Positions 24,873 to 29,775 of a DNA stretch of 29,811 nucleotides are shown here, one piece after another; within the stretch, counting starts at the first letter, position 1, and every line of letters begins with the position of its first letter. The position numbers were made by a program, and so were the translations under genes. The notes beneath the pieces were generated by a model that was not told the origin of the DNA, searched no databases, and worked only from the letters and a program-made list of their open reading frames with translations. Origin of the DNA: a virus; the IMG/VR virus record IMGVR_UViG_3300020187_000144, positions 1 through 29,811 of that record. One strand, given 5' to 3'.

Positions 24873-24920
24873 AGTTAGAGCAGTGTAATCAATACAGGTA
24901 AGGTTAAACTGATTACAATA
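24828..24920 (-). ncRNA. Candidate phage small RNA with own promoter and terminator
   Basis: A leftward transcript from the 24926-24954 promoter would begin near 24919 and end in the terminator at about 24828, roughly 92 nt. Its 5' half folds as a hairpin: TGTAATCA/TGATTACA (24917-24910 with 24891-24884), extendable by a G-U and a U-A pair, loop of 14. Its 3' half is the terminator hairpin. No start codon with a ribosome site lies inside. It does not fold as a tRNA and lacks a T-arm GTTCGA box. Layout is that of a free-standing regulatory RNA. Confidence 0.6.
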
Positions 24921-24925
24921 ATTAG

Positions 24926-24954
24926 AGGATAGTAACAAAAACCACGGGTGTCAA
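24926..24954 (-). promoter_or_regulatory. Strong sigma70-type promoter of the candidate small RNA
   Basis: TTGACA (24949-24954, minus strand) and TATCCT (24926-24931) are spaced by exactly 17 bases. It lies between two terminators, with no open frame using it before the 24828 terminator. Confidence 0.7.
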
Positions 24955-24975
24955 TAACACAGCAGTAGGTTGTAT

Positions 24976-24997
24976 AACCCGATGATTTGTTCGGCTT
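24976..24997. promoter_or_regulatory. Near-complete operator palindrome
   Basis: AACCCGATG then ATTT then GTTCGGCTT. The left arm matches 7 of 9 ideal positions (AACCCGAAC) and the right arm 8 of 9. It lies about 22 bp upstream of the small RNA -35 box. Confidence 0.5.
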
Positions 24998-25003
24998 ATG
25001 TAA

Positions 25004-25036
25004 ATAAAAAAGGCGGGAGATCCGCCTGATTTTTTG
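25004..25036. terminator. Bidirectional intrinsic terminator
   Basis: AGGCGG (25011-25016) pairs with CCGCCT (25022-25027), extendable by a G-U pair over an AGA loop. A-rich sequence lies to the left and a T-run to the right, so it can work on both strands. It directly follows the stop of the Myb/SANT-like gene and ends the second leftward operon. Confidence 0.75.
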
Positions 25037-25393
25037 TTATTTTAACCCGAATAATTTTTTTAAGAACTTTCGCAGCCTTGGAAACCATTTGCTCGGTTTA
25101 ATATCTTCTTCCATCTGACCCAGTAAATCGGTTAGTTGTTCAAAGCTTCCCTTTTCGTCTGGCTCACCGAATTCAATTTCTCCCTTGGCAAATGCTGTAT
25201 CCACAACTTCGCGAAATGTCAGCTCCTTGCCGTAAGGAATTTGCTTGTTTTGAATTCTATTCATAACCCCAGAAGGTGTACGGCCTAACGCTCTAGCAAT
25301 TTCTTTCGTTGGCGTCTTAGCCTCACGCATAAGGATTAACTCTGCATCGTCTGCGGCTGTCCAAGGTTTGTTATTTTTCTTTGTTTTAGTCAT
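25037..25393 (-). CDS. Myb/SANT-like DNA-binding protein
   Basis: ATG 25393 with GAAGGAGATTGCAAA gives 118 residues; the longer frame to 25444 is unlikely. The N-terminus has basic KTKKNNKPWTAADDAELILM, then TKEIARALGRTPSGVMNRIQ, a tri-helical Myb/SANT or GcrA-like domain (W11 start, recognition helix around residues 39-50). The C-terminus is basic (PRLRKFLKKLFGLK). It is probably a transcription regulator. Its last codons contain TTATTCGGGTTA, a one-base variant of the operator half-site. Confidence 0.7.
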   Translation of the reverse strand: MTKTKKNNKPWTAADDAELILMREAKTPTKEIARALGRTPSGVMNRIQNKQIPYGKELTFREVVDTAFAKGEIEFGEPDEKGSFEQLTDLLGQMEEDIKPSKWFPRLRKFLKKLFGLK

Positions 25394-25578
25394 TTTGCAA
25401 TCTCCTTCAAATGTTTTGTAGTTATTTTGCAGGCTAAATTCCAAGCCATCATTGAATATGTATAAGCAACAATTCTTTCTTCATTGTTTAAACGATCAAT
25501 CATATCTGTAAACTCTTTCATATTTTTGGGCGTGTGAACCAACTCGGTTGGTTGAATTGGGTTGTTTACTTCAATCAT
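25390..25578 (-). CDS. Small hypothetical protein
   Basis: The 62 residues are helical (MKEFTDMIDRLNNEERIVAY). AAGGAGCAAGCCGC precedes the ATG. Both ends overlap neighbours by four bases (ATGA). No family recognised. Confidence 0.6.
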   Translation of the reverse strand: MIEVNNPIQPTELVHTPKNMKEFTDMIDRLNNEERIVAYTYSMMAWNLACKITTKHLKEIAK

Positions 25579-25772
25579 GCGGCTTGCTCCTTTTCAATTT
25601 CAGTAAGTGCGCGTTTCAAACTACGTTTAACGCGTTTTGATCTACTAGGCAAAACGAGGGCATCTAAGCCCTCGATCAACCATGAAATTTCCATAGCGGT
25701 CATAGAAACCTTAATAGCGGGGATTAAATGAACTTTCCCGCTAGTGTCGGTTTGCTGCAAATGGTACATCAT
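25575..25772 (-). CDS. Small basic hypothetical protein
   Basis: I place the start at ATG 25772, in an ATGA overlap with the upstream stop and preceded by AAAGGAGCTAGTAGC, giving 65 residues (MMYHLQQTD...). A frame from 25817 has no ribosome site. The C-terminal half is a strongly basic helix (VLPSRSKRVKRSLKRALTEI), suggesting nucleic-acid binding. No family recognised. Confidence 0.6.
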   Translation of the reverse strand: MMYHLQQTDTSGKVHLIPAIKVSMTAMEISWLIEGLDALVLPSRSKRVKRSLKRALTEIEKEQAA

Positions 25773-26170
25773 GCTACTAGCTCCTTTGCATCTGCTCTCG
25801 CGCGGCGTAAATGCCAATCGTCAAGGCCAAAATCTTTGTAGCCTTCTTCAATCATACGATAATAATGCTCACTAGGTAAACTGGTGCGCGACTGATCAAC
25901 CATTTCGTAAATAATCCATGCGCCGTTTAGTTTACGCCTATTGTAAAAATGCGGGTAGCCCTCAAGTCTATCTAAAGAACGTAAGCAATCATGCGTAATT
26001 TCCCACAATACAACAGGCAAAACGCTTTCAACGTCTGGAACAAAATCAGCAACGCCGCGAAATACTAGCCTATGATCTGGCAGGTAAAACGCGCCCATTG
26101 GTTTTGCTTGTGGACACCGAACCGCCATAGATTCGCGGTTGGTGTTCATTCCATATGCCATATAAAACAT
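25769..26170 (-). CDS. Gamma-glutamylcyclotransferase-like protein (GGACT/AIG2)
   Basis: The 133 residues match the GGCT/AIG2 fold: the YGMN box at residues 6-9 (substrate loop), RCPQAKPMGAFYL, DHRLVFRGVADFVP, VLWEITHDCLRSLDRLEGYP with the expected catalytic E70, and YNRRKL. These enzymes cyclise gamma-glutamyl amides, releasing 5-oxoproline and the amine. In phages they are known to travel with amidoligases (genome-context work by Iyer, Abhiman and Aravind on amidoligases), and an amidoligase-like gene begins at 29776. GAGGAGG gives a strong ribosome site. Confidence 0.85.
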   Translation of the reverse strand: MFYMAYGMNTNRESMAVRCPQAKPMGAFYLPDHRLVFRGVADFVPDVESVLPVVLWEITHDCLRSLDRLEGYPHFYNRRKLNGAWIIYEMVDQSRTSLPSEHYYRMIEEGYKDFGLDDWHLRRARADAKELVA

Positions 26171-26316
26171 TACGCGGCCTCCTCTTCTGGCAATTCGACA
26201 TTAATGTTGAACGCAAAGCCTTCGGGGTCGTGCCCCATGTCAATTAATTTTTCTTGCACCAAATCACAAAGCCACTTGGCTTCTTGTTTGGTAAACTCAC
26301 ACAATTCAACTTTCAT
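26170..26316 (-). CDS. Small hypothetical protein (48 aa)
   Basis: Reading from ATG 26316 gives 48 residues (MKVELCEFTKQEAKWLCDLV and onward, ending VELPEEEAA), helical and acidic. GAGGAGAAAGA precedes the ATG, the start is in an ATGA overlap and the stop in a TAATG overlap with the GGACT gene. It is probably co-translated with GGACT. No family recognised. Confidence 0.6.
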   Translation of the reverse strand: MKVELCEFTKQEAKWLCDLVQEKLIDMGHDPEGFAFNINVELPEEEAA

Positions 26317-26450
26317 TCTTTCTCCTCTTCTGATAAAAACGAACGCAGGTTCTTTTCTGATACGTCACCAAGCAACTCCTCAATCGCGGTCATGTCACCT
26401 GCTTCCACATCTTTTTTAATTTGCTCTAAAACTTTGTTGATCAATTCCAT
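26313..26450 (-). CDS. Small hypothetical protein (45 aa)
   Basis: ATG 26450 with AAGGGGAGACAGTGTA encodes 45 residues (MELINKVLEQIKKDVEAGDM and onward), an acidic helical protein with the MTAIEELLGDVSEKNL pattern seen in short phage proteins. One-base and four-base overlaps join it to its neighbours. Confidence 0.6.
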   Translation of the reverse strand: MELINKVLEQIKKDVEAGDMTAIEELLGDVSEKNLRSFLSEEEKE

Positions 26451-26971
26451 TACACTGTCTCCCCTTCCTTCCATAAAGTTAAAGCATCAGAAAAATCCAT
26501 ATCATTTAAGATACGCCTAGTTTGACCCGAATGCTTGTTAGTTACCCATTCACCCTTGGTTACAGTTGGGTGAAATTTTGTTTGATAAATTCCGTCTTTG
26601 CCTTTGATTTGCATCAAAACATAAGACTTTAAATTGCGCTTCAATTCCTTCTCAGAAAGCCAATCGTTGACCTGATCACTGCACCATGACTCTAAAGATT
26701 GCTCCAAGCTATCATGGATCATAACGCCATTTGCGCCCTCGTAACTAAAAGGTGAAGGCGGCAAAGATTTGAAATGATCGTTAATCTCATTCATCTTAGC
26801 GCGATAGTCACCCTTAAACTTCGGGTGCGAATAATCGCGATCACAACCGCCGTGACCATCATTGCTTACAACAGCAACAGGCTTGCCATCTACATACAAA
26901 GACGCCTGATAACAATGCGTTTCTTGGCTCGCCCACTCAGTGCGCTTAATATTTTTAAGTTTAAGTAACAT
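26450..26971 (-). CDS. Conserved hypothetical phage protein
   Basis: The 173 residues include QETHCYQASLYVDGKPVAVV followed by SNDGHGGCDRDY, a pattern I recognise from uncharacterised phage proteins. The C-terminal half has YVLMQIKGKDGIYQTKFHPT. Clustered His, Asp and Cys (NDGHGGCDRDYSH) suggest a metal or catalytic site, but nothing more is claimed. It overlaps both neighbours by one base. Confidence 0.7.
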   Translation of the reverse strand: MLLKLKNIKRTEWASQETHCYQASLYVDGKPVAVVSNDGHGGCDRDYSHPKFKGDYRAKMNEINDHFKSLPPSPFSYEGANGVMIHDSLEQSLESWCSDQVNDWLSEKELKRNLKSYVLMQIKGKDGIYQTKFHPTVTKGEWVTNKHSGQTRRILNDMDFSDALTLWKEGETV

Positions 26972-27291
26972 TATGCGGCTCCTAGTGTTTCTGCAATTTC
27001 ATCAATTGATTTGGTTGTAGTTAATTTGGGCGCTTTGCTTGTTACTGTAAAATCATAAACAGGCCTTGCGTCTACAAAAACCATGCCATCTTTCGTGTGA
27101 CCGCCAATAAATTGACCATCCCAGTTAAGACGTTCAGCAAGCAACTTCGCGGCTACAATATAATTTTCCTCAGCATTTAACGCGTGATCATAACTCATGA
27201 TAATACTTGCGTAATTGCCAGAATGTGTGGCCTTAATTCTTGAGCATCTTCTCTCAGTTTCCCCAATATATTTTGTTGTAATCGTCTGCAT
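26971..27291 (-). CDS. Hypothetical protein heading the GGACT operon
   Basis: ATG 27291 follows CGGAG and a TTCTAGCAAA leader; the longer frame from 27360 crosses the promoter. The 106 residues include TKYIGETERRCSRIKATHSG, YDHALNAEENYIVAAKLLAE and FIGGHTKDGMVFV, a small alpha/beta protein. From memory, similar proteins are common in phages, without known function. It is the promoter-proximal gene of the leftward operon. Confidence 0.7.
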   Translation of the reverse strand: MQTITTKYIGETERRCSRIKATHSGNYASIIMSYDHALNAEENYIVAAKLLAERLNWDGQFIGGHTKDGMVFVDARPVYDFTVTSKAPKLTTTKSIDEIAETLGAA

Positions 27292-27304
27292 TTTATATAC
27301 TCCG

Positions 27305-27350
27305 TTTGCTAGAATATCCCATATATACCCAGATAATGCTCTATGGTCAA
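27305..27350 (-). promoter_or_regulatory. Early leftward promoter with TTCTAGCAAA leader
   Basis: On the minus strand TTGACC (27345-27350) and TATATA (27322-27327) are 17 bases apart. TGGGA and TTCTAGCAAA (27305-27314) follow, then CGGAG and ATG 27291. This is the clearest example of the shared promoter-leader arrangement. Confidence 0.7.
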
Positions 27351-27374
27351 GCAAAAACATAAGAAAACTTATGC

Positions 27375-27548
27375 ATTGATTTTAAACGATTTTCTACGTC
27401 AACTTTTTTCACGTCAAAACCTGACGCAGTTGATGTTGACGTAGAATTATGTTTGTTTTCAATGGTTTAGGTAGTTTACGTCAACTACGTCAGTTTTGCG
27501 TTTTGACGTAGAATATTGTTTAAAATCAATAGGTTATTTTACGTCAAC
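27375..27548. repeat. Iteron-like cluster, candidate replication origin
   Basis: A 28-bp element beginning TTGACGTAGAAT and ending TCAAT occurs three times: 27503-27530 (plus), 27436-27463 (plus, 22 of 28 bases identical) and 27375-27402 (minus, 26 of 28 identical). Extra GTTGACGT or ACGTCA half-sites lie at 27410-27415, 27478-27492 and 27541-27547. The outer copies form a long inverted repeat. The cluster fills the spacer between the divergent early operon and the terminase gene, where a replication origin or master control region would be expected. Confidence 0.55.
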
Positions 27549-27555
27549 CGCGTCA

Positions 27556-27591
27556 CCCCCCTTATAGGGGGGGTTATATAACCAACCCCCC
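27556..27591. other. C6/G7/C6 alternative hairpins around a 12-bp palindrome
   Basis: CCCCCC (27556-27561), GGGGGGG (27567-27573) and CCCCCC (27586-27591) are spaced so that the G-run can pair with either C-run (loops of about 5 and 12-13 nt). The perfect palindrome GGTTATATAACC (27572-27583) lies between. It could be a structural switch, a DNA-unwinding element beside the iterons, or a terminator shielding the terminase gene. Confidence 0.45.
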
Positions 27592-27713
27592 TGATGTGAT
27601 TTGTGATCTTGGGAAAGTTGTTCCAGTGTGGGAACTGTTGGTTAATTATGGGCTTGTTCTTTTTTATTTATCGCGTTATGTTTTAGAGGTGCTGTAAGTT
27701 AAAAGGTTTGTAA

Positions 27714-28235
27714 ATGCCAAAGGTCGGAGAACAAATAGAAAAGGGCGGACGTAGGTTGCAGCCACAACAGCAAAAGTTTTTAGATAATTATATTCACAAA
27801 GATATGACCCAAACGGGTGCGGCTCGGGCGGCAGGGTATAAGTCGCCGAATGTAAGAGCCGTTCAGCTTCTTAACAATCCAGTTGTTAAAGAACGAATGG
27901 AAGAAATGAGACAGGAACTCGAAAGCAAGTACGGGGTTTCTGTAACCAAATCTGTTCGGGATATGCAACGACTCAGAGATGAAGCATGGGAAGCAGGGAA
28001 CTTCGGGGCGGCTATTAAAGCAGAAGAACTCCGACTCAAGGTAACGGGGCTTATGGTAGCCCGTAGCCATGTAACGCATGAAAACGTTGATAATATGACA
28101 CGGGATCAAATCGTTAAACAATTGCAGGATTTCATGACTCGCGCTAAAGATCGCATGATTGATGTTACACCTGAACCAAATCCCACAAAACCCGAACAAA
28201 TCGACATAACATACGATAACGAAGAAGCTGTATAG
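27714..28235 (+). CDS. terS: Terminase small subunit
   Basis: The 173 residues match terminase_2: QPQQQKFLDNYIHKDMTQTG, AARAAGYKSPNVRAVQLLNN and PVVKERMEEM form the N-terminal HTH-containing DNA-recognition domain, followed by a helical region (SVRDMQRLRDEAWEAGNFGA, AIKAEELRLKVTGLM) that drives oligomerisation. It recognises the packaging site on phage DNA. AAAGGTTTGTAA precedes the ATG. Promoter signals upstream are weak (TTGTTC-17-TATGTT). The large subunit is not in the window and presumably lies beyond the right end. Confidence 0.85.
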   Translation: MPKVGEQIEKGGRRLQPQQQKFLDNYIHKDMTQTGAARAAGYKSPNVRAVQLLNNPVVKERMEEMRQELESKYGVSVTKSVRDMQRLRDEAWEAGNFGAAIKAEELRLKVTGLMVARSHVTHENVDNMTRDQIVKQLQDFMTRAKDRMIDVTPEPNPTKPEQIDITYDNEEAV

Positions 28236-28300
28236 CGCAGGTTGCGCTCCGTGTGGGTGGTCTGGCGGGGTCTTAGACGCCCAGAAACACACCGCCTAGC
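28234..28300. other. Stem-loops after terS, possible packaging or processing element
   Basis: Right after the terS stop, AGCGCA-GGT-TGCGCT is a perfect 6-bp hairpin. A second, bulged hairpin pairs TCTGGCG with CGCCCAGA, flanked by GTGT/ACAC. No T-run follows, so it is not a standard terminator. Its place beside terS makes a packaging site possible. Confidence 0.3.
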
Positions 28301-28313
28301 GCCTGAAGCAAAC

Positions 28314-28935
28314 TTGTTCGGGTTCAGGGTTGCAAACTTGTTCGGGATAGCCTCAGCGGGCTTTAAAATCCATTAGAAAAAAATAAAGATTCGGGCTGTC
28401 AGCTCTTTGCCTGAACCGTAACCCGACAAATTGTTCGGGATAGTGCTGCTAGATTTTTGATGCTATTCGCCGGGATATAAGCCGATAAATTGTTCGGGTT
28501 AGCGGCAGCAGCAAAACGCCCGGCGCAGCGAAGATTTTGAATCGGGGTTATAAACCGAAGAATTGTTCGGGTTCGGGGCAGCCAAAAGCAGCACACAGAA
28601 GAGAAACTGCTGCAACTTTTATCCCCATATCGTAAACTTGCTGCGAAAAATTTTTTCCGGCAGCGCAGCGCGGGATGACAAAGCGCACAATTGTTCGGGT
28701 TATTCGGGGTGCAGCTGAGTCAGCAGCAGCAAGATGACTCGCTGCCCGCAGCAGCAGAAAGTTAGAATTAGAAAACGCAGCCGCAGCAAGCAGCACAACT
28801 CGCACAATTGTTCGGGTTACGCCCGGACTCGCAGCAGCGCAGCGGCAGCACGCAGCAGATCCTGAAAAATTTCCGGCAGCCTGAAAAATTTCCGGCAGCT
28901 CGTGAGCAGCAACAACCCAAACAATTGTTCGGGTT
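28314..28935 (+). repeat. Array of eight TTGTTCGGG operator-like sites in a gene-free region
   Basis: TTGTTCGGG(T/A)T starts at 28314, 28338, 28431, 28490, 28563, 28691, 28808 and 28925, all in the same orientation (intervals 24, 93, 59, 73, 128, 117, 117). In the last six copies the left side also matches the complement, 6 to 8 of 9 positions; the best (28914-28935) is a 22-bp palindrome with one mismatched pair. Between sites lie GCAGC-rich sequence and hairpins such as 28711-28745. I see no credible ORF in 28236-29037. Confidence 0.7.
28862..28899. repeat. Perfect 19-bp tandem repeat
   Basis: CTGAAAAATTTCCGGCAGC occurs twice head to tail (28862-28880 and 28881-28899). A degenerate copy with a longer A/T block lies at 28641-28664. 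It is inside the operator array and may be part of the same regulatory or replication structure. Confidence 0.7.
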
Positions 28936-28977
28936 AGTCCAGCAGGACCGCAGCCGAATCTTTTTTTACTTTACCTG

Positions 28978-29023
28978 TTGACATATATATAGGTGTGGGA
29001 TATTGTGGGATTATTCTAGTAAA
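28978..29023 (+). promoter_or_regulatory. Sigma70-type promoter with TTCTAGTAAA leader
   Basis: TTGACA (28978-28983), a 17-base spacer, TATTGT (29001-29006), GGGAT and TTCTAGTAAA (ending 29023), then GAGGAG and ATG 29038. The last operator of the array ends 42 bp upstream of the -35, suggesting array-dependent control of this promoter. Confidence 0.7.
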
Positions 29024-29037
29024 GAGGAGAAAAACAA

Positions 29038-29247
29038 ATGATAGATGTAAAGTTTGGAGTATCGTCTAACGGAAATGGCGGTTTAATTGAACAGCCAAAA
29101 TTTAAGGGATTAGATGTTAGAGTGTTTGAGGTATTAAATAACGATGTAGTACAATTCAGATATTATAACGAATGGCATAAAGACGGCAAGCGTGCCAGAT
29201 CATATGGCTGTAACGTAAAACCAAATCAACTATCGGTGGGATCATGA
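29038..29247 (+). CDS. Small hypothetical protein
   Basis: The 69 residues are beta-prone (DVKFGVSSNGNGGLIEQPKF, VRVFEVLNNDVVQFRYYNEW) with a basic stretch HKDGKRARSYG. GAGGAG precedes the ATG. It is first in a rightward transcription unit with a strong promoter, and overlaps the next gene by four bases. No family recognised. Confidence 0.65.
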   Translation: MIDVKFGVSSNGNGGLIEQPKFKGLDVRVFEVLNNDVVQFRYYNEWHKDGKRARSYGCNVKPNQLSVGS

Positions 29248-29438
29248 CATATTCACAATATTGTAGAATTGAAACTAATGCAGGAGGAGTTGCCTGCACT
29301 AATCGGGAATTTATATCGGCGTGTTTGCAGTACATTTTACCGCAAGCAAGACATCACTATTTATATCGGAATGATAGGCATAAGTTTATTAGAGATGGAT
29401 TAAAGTATTTAAATAAATCTCGGAAACTTTATTGTTAA
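29244..29438 (+). CDS. Small basic hypothetical protein
   Basis: The 64 residues begin in an ATGA overlap. Three cysteines (C7, C18, C27) and a basic aromatic C-terminus (ARHHYLYRNDRHKFIRDGLK) are visible. No family recognised; DNA or RNA binding is possible from composition only. Confidence 0.55.
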   Translation: MTYSQYCRIETNAGGVACTNREFISACLQYILPQARHHYLYRNDRHKFIRDGLKYLNKSRKLYC

Positions 29439-29464
29439 TCGGAAATAAAAATCTAACCTGATCC

Positions 29465-29519
29465 TTCGGGTTCGGGGTCGGGCTTCGGGGATCGGGCTTT
29501 CGGGTTCGGGGTCGGGCTT
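29465..29519. repeat. GC-rich 21-bp direct repeat beside an AT-alternating tract
   Basis: A 21-base unit (TTCGGGTTCGGGG ... GGGCTT) occurs perfectly at 29465-29485 and 29499-29519, with a related 13-base spacer. It is followed at about 29520-29580 by alternating TA/CA (TATATAC, ACACATA) sequence. The unit is made of overlapping TCGGG blocks like the operator core. The spacer 29439-29775 has no credible gene. Confidence 0.6.
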
Positions 29520-29610
29520 ATATATACTATATAAATATAGATATATATACATACACATATACACATACACATATATGTTATTACATTATAATTGTAAAAA
29601 AAATCTAAAC

Positions 29611-29759
29611 TTGTTCGCTTTATTTAACCTATAGCAATGTTATGCGTTCCCGTGGTTTTAAAATAAACTTCACAATTGTTCGTTTTACCCTTGTTATATG
29701 GGATTATATGGGATAATGTCTTTTTAAGGGAGGGCGGCGTGCCTGACCATTCTAGTAAA
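29611..29759 (+). promoter_or_regulatory. Leader region of the amidoligase-like gene
   Basis: Two operator variants (TTGTTCGCTTT at 29611, and ACAATTGTTCGTTTT ending 29686) precede a weak promoter, TTGTTA (29691-29696), 17 bases, TAATGT (29714-29719). TTCTAGTAAA (29750-29759) and AAAAGG stand before ATG 29776, repeating the shared leader element, here about 30 bases from the -10. Confidence 0.5.
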
Positions 29760-29775
29760 AAAGGTAACAAAAACA

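Noticed and set aside
24828-24920. tRNA gene in the spacer
   Set aside because: No T-arm GTTCGA-type box, no acceptor stem and no CCA end; two simple hairpins explain the structure.
24741-24938. 66-residue N-terminal extension of the 24408-24740 gene
   Set aside because: It would cross a clear promoter and a terminator stem; ATG 24740 has a strong ribosome site.
27780-28292. 170-codon minus-strand ORF antisense to terS
   Set aside because: It mirrors the well-supported terminase frame, has no ribosome site, and its translation is Phe/Ile/Cys/His-rich without domain signals.
28399-28805. Two minus-strand ORFs (28399-28596 and 28548-28805) in the operator array
   Set aside because: Alanine/serine-rich translations follow from GCAGC-rich DNA, no ribosome sites are present, and the operator motifs and hairpins run straight through them.
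28314-28935. CRISPR array
   Set aside because: Units are palindromic 12-22 bp sites at irregular spacing (24 to 128 bp), with no constant 24-37 bp repeat and no cas operon; the Cas4-like nuclease is 11 kb away in a replication module.
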